Below, one piece after another: positions 5,994 to 13,649 of a DNA stretch of 17,558 nucleotides (the stretch's first letter is position 1; every line of letters starts with the position of its first letter). This DNA is from DATESZ01 sp035283845 (lineage in GTDB: Bacteria; Desulfobacterota; Syntrophia; Syntrophales; JACQWR01), in the NCBI GenBank assembly GCA_035283845.1, contig DATESZ010000124.1:1-17558 (forward strand), written 5' to 3'. Position numbers and translations under genes: made by a program. Below the pieces are notes generated by a model, which was not told where the DNA came from, did not search any database, and saw only the letters and a list, made by a program, of their open reading frames with translations.

Positions 5994-8120
5994 GTGTCAA
6001 AGTACACTGATGAACGTCGAAGGGCTTATCGAGAAGAAGACTGGGATGGGGTCATAAAGTATGGCGAGTTAGAATTAAGGCAAGACCCCAATGATATAAG
6101 GGTTATGAACGATCTAGTCCATGCCCATTATAACAAAAAAGACTATGATCGTGCCTTCGCTACATGCGAGTCCATCCTGAAAATTTCGCCTGTAGAGGAT
6201 ATCGCCGCGCAGGTTGAAAAGCTTGGCCCCCGTTACCTGAGATACTATGAAGTACTTGGTGAGCTATACTATCGACAAAACAAGCACGAGGAAGCGCTCA
6301 AAGTTTTCAACGATCTTAAGCCCCTCGGCCAATTTTTTTCCAAAAAATATAGCCTCTCGGCAGAGATTTATGTCAACAGGAATAACCTGGAAGCTGCCGC
6401 AAAAGAATACGAAGGCATGGCTGAAAACTGTCCGCGTCATGCGAGCTATGCCACCAATGCATTGTTTGAACTTGTTGACGTGGACCCTCTCAATGAGGCT
6501 ATATACCGGTCATTGTTCAAGGTGTATCAGAGTTTAAAGCAACTGCATAGTATGATTTCGACCTTTGAAGCTGTGCGCAAAACAGGCAAGGCCACAGACA
6601 GATTTATATTCACGCTGGTGCATTTGTACCTCTTTACAGGGGAACAGGATAAGGCATCGTCGATCGTCAAAGAAGAGTTGGAGAGGAGACCTGATAATCC
6701 CTGTCTCCAAATTTTTCAGGCAAAAATTTTCTGGGACAAAGGGGACATTTCAAATGCTGAGGCATGCATCAAAAAAGCAATCTCATTGGACAGTCAAAAC
6801 GAGGCCCGATATCGCGCCATACATGATGACTTGCTTAATAGGCAGCAAGAGGATGAACAGAAACTGAAGGAGACTGTCTCCAATAACCTAAAGAACGAGC
6901 GCTTTACTGAGGCAATTCTGGCCTGTGAACAACTTCTCAGGATGAGACCCAACAGCAGGGATTGCCAGTTGGTAATGTTCGAAGTTCTCGAGAAATCCAT
7001 CGCGAACTATTTAGATGCCGGGAAAATAGATCAAGCCATTGAATTGATTGGTCGTCTGGCGAGGTTTGAAAAGGTGGATCCCAGCATTTCGAAGAGAGTG
7101 GACATTTTTAACAAACAGATATCCGACCGTCGAATTGATGTTTATGAAAACATGATCGCTTGCGGAAAGGTAGCGGGAGATGAATTAAATCGTATACGCT
7201 TGGACCTGGCCAGGGCTTATGAGGAGCAAAAGAAGGAACCCGGTAGGGCTAACTCGCTTCTGGAAGAGATCATCCAATCGGGTGGGGCCTATGAAAACGA
7301 GGCGCGATTCCGCCTTGCTTTTCACCTCCTAAGCGCGAAAAAATTGGAAGCTGCAGAGGCACATATCAAGAAACTCTCCACAACCTCCTGCTCAGGTGAT
7401 TTGATGAAGTCCCGTTTTTACGATCTTGGTGTGGCGTGCCAGGAAGCAGGCCTCAAACACCAGGCCCGATCTTTGTTTGGTGAAATCCTGTCTACTGACC
7501 CAAAGTACAACGACACGGCGCAACGCATGGAGGAACTCAAAGCCCCTTCGAGTGGAAAGGAAATCCCCGAGGCGGTTATGGTCGTCGACATATGCGAATC
7601 ATCCCGAATGATGGACCTTTTTGGAGACGAAGCTACCTACCAGATAAAGAATGCCCTTGAGGGAATCATGTTTCCTATCTTTAAGAGCTGTGATTCGCAT
7701 TTCATGAAGAGCACTGGTGATGGTTTTTTGGTCAGCTTCCCGCACACCAGGCAAGCAGTAGATGCAGCGGTTGAGATATTACAAAGGACCCAGAATTATA
7801 ACTCAAAAATAACCGATGGGCCTGAGATTCATTTGAGATTCGGGATACACTTCGGCGCCGTTCGCCTTCGCCCGGACGGAGATCGCCACGGAACCAACGT
7901 GAACATTCCCTTCAGGGTTGAAGGTCTCCAAGTGAAGGATCTTATAGAGGTGGATGAAGGTATTTCCGTACATGATTTTCCGGTTCGAGACCGTATTCTG
8001 GTCACAGAGGCTGTCGCCCATGGCATAAAAACTGATGAAAAATATGATGTACGCTACATCGGCCTATTTGAACTCAAGAACATTACGGGAATTCATAAGA
8101 TCTTTCAAATTAGGACATAG
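5994..8120 (+). CDS. TPR protein with C-terminal class III adenylate cyclase domain
   Basis: 708 residues. Residues 1 to about 510 are helical repeats of tetratricopeptide type (clear at 14-66, 80-150, 205-270, 300-350 and 440-505). Residues 525-708 are a class III nucleotide cyclase domain. Catalytic residues are all present: metal-binding D532 (VVDICES) and D576 (STGDGF), purine-specifying K572 and D630 (the Lys/Asp pair typical of adenylate rather than guanylate cyclases), and the N637/R641 pair (VNIPFR) that stabilises the transition state. It should make cAMP from ATP, with the TPR scaffold as sensor or partner-binding part. There is no signal peptide or membrane segment, so it is cytoplasmic. 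The start is GTG 5994, with GGGAG at 5981-5985 and AGGA at 5987-5990. The gene is monocistronic. Purine choice is inferred from residues only. Confidence 0.85.
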   Translation: MSKYTDERRRAYREEDWDGVIKYGELELRQDPNDIRVMNDLVHAHYNKKDYDRAFATCESILKISPVEDIAAQVEKLGPRYLRYYEVLGELYYRQNKHEEALKVFNDLKPLGQFFSKKYSLSAEIYVNRNNLEAAAKEYEGMAENCPRHASYATNALFELVDVDPLNEAIYRSLFKVYQSLKQLHSMISTFEAVRKTGKATDRFIFTLVHLYLFTGEQDKASSIVKEELERRPDNPCLQIFQAKIFWDKGDISNAEACIKKAISLDSQNEARYRAIHDDLLNRQQEDEQKLKETVSNNLKNERFTEAILACEQLLRMRPNSRDCQLVMFEVLEKSIANYLDAGKIDQAIELIGRLARFEKVDPSISKRVDIFNKQISDRRIDVYENMIACGKVAGDELNRIRLDLARAYEEQKKEPGRANSLLEEIIQSGGAYENEARFRLAFHLLSAKKLEAAEAHIKKLSTTSCSGDLMKSRFYDLGVACQEAGLKHQARSLFGEILSTDPKYNDTAQRMEELKAPSSGKEIPEAVMVVDICESSRMMDLFGDEATYQIKNALEGIMFPIFKSCDSHFMKSTGDGFLVSFPHTRQAVDAAVEILQRTQNYNSKITDGPEIHLRFGIHFGAVRLRPDGDRHGTNVNIPFRVEGLQVKDLIEVDEGISVHDFPVRDRILVTEAVAHGIKTDEKYDVRYIGLFELKNITGIHKIFQIRT

Positions 8121-8140
8121 CGTTTAATCCGTTTGTGACA

Positions 8141-8189
8141 TGGTCATTATCCTGTATTGTTGACCACCAAATCATTACTTTATTGACCA
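8141..8189. repeat. TGACCA/TGGTCA repeat cluster
   Basis: TGGTCA (8141-8146) is inverted relative to TGACCA at 8161-8166 and 8184-8189. The latter two are extended direct repeats (TTGACCA) 23 bp apart. They lie between the cyclase stop and the PHP gene, and the last copy is the -35 box of a candidate promoter. They could be binding half-sites. Chance cannot be excluded for 6-mers. Confidence 0.3.
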
Positions 8190-8211
8190 TAGAAAATAAA
8201 TCTGCTAATTT
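8183..8211 (+). promoter_or_regulatory. Candidate promoter of the PHP gene
   Basis: TTGACC (8183-8188), 17 nt, then TAATTT (8206-8211) with an extended TGC immediately before. The transcript would start near 8218, about 60 nt before the TTG start codon. A moderate match. Confidence 0.4.
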
Positions 8212-8279
8212 CCATACACCGTTTTCACATATCTTTTCTTTGAGTTTAATTTTCTAAAAACTCTATTAAGGAGCTCAGC

Positions 8280-8930
8280 TTGTTTGACCTGCATACGCAC
8301 TCCATCTTCAGCGACGGTGAACTAATCCCTTCAGAACTCGTAAGGCGCGCCAAGGTAAAAGGTTATAGAGCCATCGCAATAACGGATCATGGAGATCACT
8401 CGAACGTGGACTTTGTTATCCCCCGCATCGTGAAGATATCTGCAATATTGTCAAAAGCTTTTGACATTGCTGTCATTCCGGGAATAGAGCTGACTCATGT
8501 GCCTCCACTTTACATCGGCGAATTAGCAAAGGAAGTTAGAAGTCTTGGGGCCAGGATTGTGTTGGTTCACGGAGAAACGATATCAGAGCCTGTAGCGCCG
8601 GGCACCAACCTCGCGGCGTTGAAATCGGCAATAGATATTCTTGCTCACCCAGGCCTAATAACGGAAGAGGAAGCCATCCTGGCCTCGCAGAATAGTATAT
8701 TCTTAGAAATTACCACCCGCAAGGGGCACAGTTTGACAAATGGGCACGTGTTAAAAACGGCCCGCTCTTGCGGAGCGCAACTCGTTTTAAATACGGACTC
8801 TCATGCTCCTGAAGATCTTGCATCCCGCGACCGGGCAGAAAATATAGCCCGCGGTGCCGGCATGACAGAAAACGAGTTGTCTGCGATGTTCAGAAATTCT
8901 CAAGACCTTGTTGAAAAGCTCTGCCCGTAA
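8280..8930 (+). CDS. PHP-domain metal-dependent phosphoesterase
   Basis: 216 residues of a single PHP (polymerase and histidinol phosphatase) domain, a multinuclear metal hydrolase that cleaves phosphate esters. The metal ligands are visible in order: H5 and H7 (DLHTHS), D36-H37 (ITDHGD), E70 (PGIE), H97 (LVHGE), H123 (LAHPG) and D173/H175 (NTDSH). The set is complete, so it is probably active. The start is TTG 8280, chosen because AAGGAG (8268-8273) is 6 nt upstream and the conserved DLHTHS begins at residue 3. It is compact, without the polymerase or HisK-specific additions, and resembles standalone histidinol-phosphatase-like hydrolases of unknown substrate. No histidine-biosynthesis genes are near. 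It is not obviously co-transcribed with the neighbours (159 nt before, 140 nt after). Confidence 0.85.
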   Translation: MFDLHTHSIFSDGELIPSELVRRAKVKGYRAIAITDHGDHSNVDFVIPRIVKISAILSKAFDIAVIPGIELTHVPPLYIGELAKEVRSLGARIVLVHGETISEPVAPGTNLAALKSAIDILAHPGLITEEEAILASQNSIFLEITTRKGHSLTNGHVLKTARSCGAQLVLNTDSHAPEDLASRDRAENIARGAGMTENELSAMFRNSQDLVEKLCP

Positions 8931-8966
8931 TTATATAAGCTTTGTTCCATTTCCCCCATATTCTGC

Positions 8967-8995
8967 TTGACTATGCCCATATGTAGTGGTATTAA
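8967..8995 (+). promoter_or_regulatory. Candidate nrdDG promoter
   Basis: TTGACT (8967-8972), 17 nt and TATTAA (8990-8995). The spacer is occupied by the upstream NrdR-like box, and the downstream box starts about 10 nt after the -10. This is the arrangement expected for a repressed nrd promoter. Confidence 0.5.
8974..8989. promoter_or_regulatory. NrdR box 1 (upstream)
   Basis: TGCCCATATGTAGTGG matches the commonly cited NrdR consensus acaCwAtATaTwGtgt at about 10 of 16 positions, including the core C..ATAT.TAGTG. Its start is exactly 31 bp before that of box 2, three helical turns, as NrdR box pairs usually are. On its own it would be marginal; the spacing and the nrdD context raise it. Confidence 0.6.
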
Positions 8996-9004
8996 AGCCT
9001 CAAG

Positions 9005-9020
9005 GCCCAATATATTGTAT
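9005..9020. promoter_or_regulatory. NrdR box 2 (downstream)
   Basis: GCCCAATATATTGTAT matches the consensus acaCwAtATaTwGtgt at about 13 of 16 positions, with a fully conserved CAATATATTG palindromic core. It lies just after the predicted transcript start of nrdD, so binding by the ATP/dATP-sensing repressor NrdR would block initiation. nrdR itself is not in the window. Confidence 0.7.
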
Positions 9021-9070
9021 TCATAGATAGCGGGCTGACAATCGGATAATAACTGCTCGGGGAGGTTTTG

Positions 9071-11161
9071 ATGCACGGAAAAATCAAAAAAAGAGACGGC
9101 CGCCTGGTTAAATTCAATGCGGAAAAGATCACCAATGCTATTAACAAGGCAGGCATGGCCACTAATGAGTTTGACCTGAACATCGCAAGAAAGCTCACCA
9201 TAAAAGCGCTCAACCTGGCAGAAGGACTCTTTGACAATAAAATCATGAACGTTGAGGAAATTCAGGACATTGTTGAAGAGGTGCTCCTGAACTCTCCTTA
9301 CCGGCGTACGGCGAAATCATACATCATATATCGTGATCAACATGCCCGCTTGAGAGAAATTACCAACAAGATGGAAGTCGATCTGGTTGATCAATACCTG
9401 AAAAAAATAGATTGGAAAATTAACGAAAACAGTAACATGGACTATTCTCTACAGGGATTGAACAACTACATCTCATCGGAAGTCAGCAAAATTTACTGGT
9501 TGAATGAAATATATTCACCCGAAGTCAGAAAAGCACACGTGGCAGGTGATTTTCATATCCACGATCTGAGTCTCCTTTCCGTTTATTGCGTAGGATGGGA
9601 CCTCTTTGACCTGCTTCAGGAAGGCTTCCGTGGCGTATCAGGCAAAGTGGAAAGCAAACCGGCAAAGCACCTTCGCAGCGCTTTAGGGCAGGTTGTCAAT
9701 TTCTTTTATACCCTGCAGGGTGAGGCTGCCGGAGCCCAGGCTTTCTCCAATTTTGACACCCTCTTGGCGCCGTTCATACGCTACGACGGATTGCAATTTA
9801 ATGAAATAAAACAGGCTCTTCAGGAATTTATCTTCAACATAAACGTTCCTACGCGCGTCGGATTTCAGACGCCCTTTACCAACGTAACTCTCGATGTCAC
9901 TGTTCCTAAATACTATTATGACCAGCATGTAATTATCGGCGGCAAGCCGCAAAGGGAAATCTATGGAGATTTTCAGGAAGAGATGAGTCTTTTCAATAAG
10001 GCTTTTCTTCAGGTTATGGCGGAGGGGGATGCCAAGGGCAGGGTGTTTACCTTCCCGATACCTACCTATAACATAACCAAAAATTTCAACTGGAACGATC
10101 CCAACCTTTCTGATCTTTGGGAAATGACGGCAAAGTACGGCGTGCCGTATTTTTCTAATTTCATCAATTCCGATATGAACCCGGAAGACGCCAGAAGCAT
10201 GTGCTGCCGGCTTCGCATAGACAACCGCGACCTGGAGATGAGGGGCGGCGGTCTTTTCGGTTCCAATCCTCTTACCGGTTCCATCGGTGTACTTACCATA
10301 AACATGCCTCGCATCGGTTATTTATCCAACAGTGAAGATGAATTTATGCAACGTCTCGACAGGTTGATGGATGCCGCCAAGGAAAGTCTCGAGACGAAAA
10401 GAAAGGTGCTGGAAAATTTTACCGACAGCGACCTTTATCCCTATACCAAATACTACCTGCGAAACGTAAAGGCGCGATTTAAGGAATACTGGAAGAACCA
10501 CTTCTCTACCATTGGGCTTGTAGGGATGAATGAGGCATGTATGAATCTTCTCGGCAGGAACATTGCTTCCCCGGAAGGTCAAACCTTCACAAAAAAAGTC
10601 CTGGACCACATGAGAAATAAACTGGTTTTTTACCAGAAGGAAACAGGCAACAATTACAACCTCGAATCCACTCCGGCGGAAGGGACGTCTTATCGCCTGG
10701 CAAAGATCGACAAGGGCAAATTTCACGACATAATATGCGCCAACGAAGAGGAGTGCGAAAGTAAAAAAGCCGAACCTTTCTACACTAATTCGACGCAGTT
10801 GCCGGTAAATTTTACCGACGATGTTTTCGAGGCCCTGGACCTCCAGGATGACATCCAAGCGAGATACACCGGGGGAACAGTTTTTCACATCTACGCCGGC
10901 GAAAGAATAGAAAACTCTGATTCCGTAAAGTCGCTTATACGTATAATATGCAATAATTATCATTTGCCCTACCTGACCTTTTCGCCCACATTCAGCGTCT
11001 GTCCCTCTCACGGGTATCTAAGCGGAGAAAAAGAAACCTGCCCAACCTGTGCGCAGATTTGCGAAGTCTATTCCCGTGTGGTAGGCTATTTGCGCCCTGT
11101 GAAGCAGTGGAACAAGGGGAAGCAGGAGGAGTACCATTTACGCCAGGCATTCAATTTCTAA
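9071..11161 (+). CDS. nrdD: Anaerobic (class III) ribonucleoside-triphosphate reductase
   Basis: Glycyl-radical enzyme that reduces ribonucleotides to deoxyribonucleotides for DNA synthesis without oxygen. 696 residues from ATG 9071, preceded by GGGGAGG at 9059-9065 (5 nt spacing). The frame could begin one codon earlier at TTG 9068, but the spacing favours the ATG. An N-terminal ATP-cone (about 3-95) gives allosteric control by ATP/dATP. An MCCRLRIDNRD segment near 377-387 holds the active-site cysteine (C378 or C379). The C-terminus has the zinc-binding cysteines (C644, C657, C660, C664) and the glycyl-radical motif SRVVGYLRPV with radical Gly672, followed by QWNKGK. Everything needed for function is present. 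It forms an operon with nrdG, 6 nt downstream. Confidence 0.97.
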   Translation: MHGKIKKRDGRLVKFNAEKITNAINKAGMATNEFDLNIARKLTIKALNLAEGLFDNKIMNVEEIQDIVEEVLLNSPYRRTAKSYIIYRDQHARLREITNKMEVDLVDQYLKKIDWKINENSNMDYSLQGLNNYISSEVSKIYWLNEIYSPEVRKAHVAGDFHIHDLSLLSVYCVGWDLFDLLQEGFRGVSGKVESKPAKHLRSALGQVVNFFYTLQGEAAGAQAFSNFDTLLAPFIRYDGLQFNEIKQALQEFIFNINVPTRVGFQTPFTNVTLDVTVPKYYYDQHVIIGGKPQREIYGDFQEEMSLFNKAFLQVMAEGDAKGRVFTFPIPTYNITKNFNWNDPNLSDLWEMTAKYGVPYFSNFINSDMNPEDARSMCCRLRIDNRDLEMRGGGLFGSNPLTGSIGVLTINMPRIGYLSNSEDEFMQRLDRLMDAAKESLETKRKVLENFTDSDLYPYTKYYLRNVKARFKEYWKNHFSTIGLVGMNEACMNLLGRNIASPEGQTFTKKVLDHMRNKLVFYQKETGNNYNLESTPAEGTSYRLAKIDKGKFHDIICANEEECESKKAEPFYTNSTQLPVNFTDDVFEALDLQDDIQARYTGGTVFHIYAGERIENSDSVKSLIRIICNNYHLPYLTFSPTFSVCPSHGYLSGEKETCPTCAQICEVYSRVVGYLRPVKQWNKGKQEEYHLRQAFNF

Positions 11162-11167
11162 TGACCA

Positions 11168-11857
11168 ATGAAAATCGGAGGCTTGCAGAAAGTTTCCCTT
11201 AGGGATTATCCGGGAAAGATCAGCGCCATAGTTTTCACCCGGGGTTGTAACTTTCGTTGTCCATATTGTCACAACCCGGAATTGGTCGATCCGGGACTTT
11301 ATCAGAAATGCCTTCCGGAAGAAGAGTTTTTTTCCTATCTGGAGATACGCAAAGGGAAATTAGAGGCGGTAACCATAACCGGCGGCGAGCCCACCATACA
11401 AAACGATCTAATACCCTTCATAATGCGTGTAAAGGCGATGGGGCGCCTGATTAAAATAGATACCAATGGTTCGAAGCCCGAAGTGCTGAAAGAATTGATC
11501 CGGCGCAATCTGGTGGATTACCTGGCCATGGATATCAAAGCGCCTCTTGAAAAATATGCGGCTATTGCCCGCACTCCCGTAAATGGGATAGCAATCCGTC
11601 AAAGCATCATGTTAATCATGAATTCAGGAATTGACTATGAATTCCGCACTACAGTAGTAAAATCTCAAATTAAGGAAGCAGACCTCCTGGCAATAGGAAG
11701 ATTAATAAAAAATGCCTCGCTTTACTCATTGCAGCGATATGTTCCCGCCAAGCCATTGGATAAAAATTTCCTTACCGAAACTACTTTAAGCCAGGGAGAG
11801 TTTGGGAACGTAAAAAAAATCCTGGAAAAAAATATCAGAAAGGTAATAATACGTTAA
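11168..11857 (+). CDS. nrdG: Anaerobic ribonucleotide reductase activating protein (radical SAM)
   Basis: Uses a [4Fe-4S] cluster and S-adenosylmethionine to generate the glycyl radical on NrdD Gly672. 229 residues. The radical-SAM triad CNFRCPYC places C27, C31 and C34 at the cluster, and TGGEPT (71-76) is the SAM-contact motif. The length exceeds E. coli NrdG (154) and fits the longer NrdG2-type activases found with bacterial and archaeal class III enzymes. It starts 6 nt after the nrdD stop and lacks a clear Shine-Dalgarno sequence, suggesting translational coupling to nrdD. Pyruvate formate-lyase activase is an alternative homolog, but adjacency to nrdD settles the role. Confidence 0.93.
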   Translation: MKIGGLQKVSLRDYPGKISAIVFTRGCNFRCPYCHNPELVDPGLYQKCLPEEEFFSYLEIRKGKLEAVTITGGEPTIQNDLIPFIMRVKAMGRLIKIDTNGSKPEVLKELIRRNLVDYLAMDIKAPLEKYAAIARTPVNGIAIRQSIMLIMNSGIDYEFRTTVVKSQIKEADLLAIGRLIKNASLYSLQRYVPAKPLDKNFLTETTLSQGEFGNVKKILEKNIRKVIIR

Positions 11858-11939
11858 TTATTTGATTGATACACAAAGCGTTGTTTGAAAGTGAAAAAGC
11901 TGCGCATCCATAAAAAAAGAGACAATAATAAGGATATCT

Positions 11940-13649
11940 ATGGAAGACAACGATAAAACCGGCTTCGTTGGCTTTACCGACAATGACCAAATCAATCTCA
12001 TTTTGAACAACCTTGTTCATAGCGTTAAGAACTTTACCGAGAGCCAGTTGACCTTAATAAGGCGACTCACGCAAATCGGAGTCGCTCTGTCGGCGGAAAA
12101 AAACATAGATCGTCTCTTAGAGATGATCGTCGACGAGGCGCAAGATTTTACCTGTGCCGACGGCGGCACCCTTTATATAATGTCCGATGATGAATCTGCT
12201 CTGCACTTTGCCATCGTTCAGAACAAAACATTGAAGACTCACATGGGGGGAACGGGCGGGAAAATCACCTGGCCTTCGGTTATGCTCAAAAATCCTGATG
12301 GCAGCCCAAACTTTGCCAATGTTTCCGCCTACGCAGCCATTTCCGGAGAGGTAGTCAATATTCCAGACGTTTACGATGCCGAAGGATTTAACTTCCAAGG
12401 TACCCGCAAATTTGACGCCGAGACGGGGTATCGTTCCAAATCAATGCTTGTGGTACCCATGAAGAACCACGAAAACGATATTATCGGCGTTCTGCAGTTG
12501 CTTAATGCCAAGGAGCCTTTGACAGGCAAAGTCATCAACTTTTCCAATGAATGTCAGCAGATGACCGAGTCTTTAGCTTCACAGGCCGCAGTCGCTCTCT
12601 CCAACACCCTTCTCATACATGACCTCGAAAACCTATTGGAATCCTTTATATCCTCCATCGCTTCGGCAATTGATGAAAAGTCCCCATACACGGGCGGTCA
12701 TGTAAAGAGGGTAGCTCAACTTACCATGGCCATTGCCGAAAAAATCAACAATATGACGGAAGGCCAATATGCGAATGTTAATTTTGATGAAAAACTCATG
12801 AAGGAGCTCTGGACTGCCGCCTGGCTGCACGATATAGGAAAAGTAACGACGCCTGAATATGTTATTGACAAAGCAACCAAGCTGGAAACTATTTACGACA
12901 GGATAGAAACATTATTGGCGCGCTTTGAGGTAGTCAGGCGGGATCATGAACTAAAGACCATGAACAATAGACTGACACATTCTGGTTCAATAGTCGACGG
13001 GAATAAGTCCCTTGACGGCGCGCCGGAATCAAAAACCGTTGAGAAGGATGATGAATTCTTAATCAAACTTGAAGATGATAAACGTTTTCTGATCAGCGCC
13101 AACAGGGGCGGCGAATTCATGGCCGATGAAATGGTAGAAAGAATAAAAGAAATAGCAAAAAGGACCTGGATATATGATGGGAAGCAATATCCTTTGCTCA
13201 CGGAAAATGAGGTTTACAATTTAACTATTCGTCGGGGCACCCTGACAAACGAAGAAAGGGAAATCATCAACAACCATGTAAAAGTAACCCATAAGATGCT
13301 ATCACAATTGCCCTTTCCTAAGAAATTGAGACATGTCCCTGCATATGCAGCCACCCATCACGAAAATATTGACGGCACCGGCTACCCTTTTGGATTGAAG
13401 GGGAGTGAGCTCTCTTTGCAATCGCGCATCCTGGCTCTCGCCGACATATTTGAAGCATTGACAGCCAAAGACCGTCCCTATAAGAAGGGAAAGACTCTTG
13501 CCGAAGCGCTGAACATCATGTCATTCATGGTAAAAGACGGGCATATAGACAAGGACCTTTTCGATCTGTTTATCAGAGAAAAAATTTATCTTGATTACGC
13601 AAAAAAGGAACTATCGCCGCAACAGATTGATAAACTCGACTTTTCTTGA
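11940..13649 (+). CDS. GAF-HD-GYP protein, probable cyclic-di-GMP phosphodiesterase
   Basis: 569 residues, cytoplasmic (no membrane segment). Residues about 50-225 form a GAF sensor domain (ligand-binding fold with GGTLYIM and SMLVVPM strands). Residues 235-569 are an HD-GYP phosphodiesterase domain that degrades cyclic di-GMP. Catalytic motifs: H254 (GGHVKRV), HD at 297-298 (LHDIGK), H446, HHEN at 473-476, and the signature DGTGYP at 478-483. An insert of roughly 120 residues (about 315-435) separates the HDIGK part from H446; in compact HD-GYP domains this gap is about 30. The start ATG 11940 has AAGGA five nt upstream. The 82-nt gap after nrdG shows no strong promoter or terminator, so co-transcription with nrdDG is possible. 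Its 3' end overlaps bepA on the other strand. The GAF ligand is unknown. Confidence 0.88.
   Translation: MEDNDKTGFVGFTDNDQINLILNNLVHSVKNFTESQLTLIRRLTQIGVALSAEKNIDRLLEMIVDEAQDFTCADGGTLYIMSDDESALHFAIVQNKTLKTHMGGTGGKITWPSVMLKNPDGSPNFANVSAYAAISGEVVNIPDVYDAEGFNFQGTRKFDAETGYRSKSMLVVPMKNHENDIIGVLQLLNAKEPLTGKVINFSNECQQMTESLASQAAVALSNTLLIHDLENLLESFISSIASAIDEKSPYTGGHVKRVAQLTMAIAEKINNMTEGQYANVNFDEKLMKELWTAAWLHDIGKVTTPEYVIDKATKLETIYDRIETLLARFEVVRRDHELKTMNNRLTHSGSIVDGNKSLDGAPESKTVEKDDEFLIKLEDDKRFLISANRGGEFMADEMVERIKEIAKRTWIYDGKQYPLLTENEVYNLTIRRGTLTNEEREIINNHVKVTHKMLSQLPFPKKLRHVPAYAATHHENIDGTGYPFGLKGSELSLQSRILALADIFEALTAKDRPYKKGKTLAEALNIMSFMVKDGHIDKDLFDLFIREKIYLDYAKKELSPQQIDKLDFS

Noticed and set aside
10322..11011. 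Minus-strand 229-codon open frame opposite nrdD
   Set aside because: Shadow of nrdD, which is conserved along this whole stretch.
11858..11939. Possible separate promoter for the HD-GYP gene
   Set aside because: Only poor -35/-10 pairs (for example TTGAAA, 18 nt, CATAAA) were found in the 82-nt gap.
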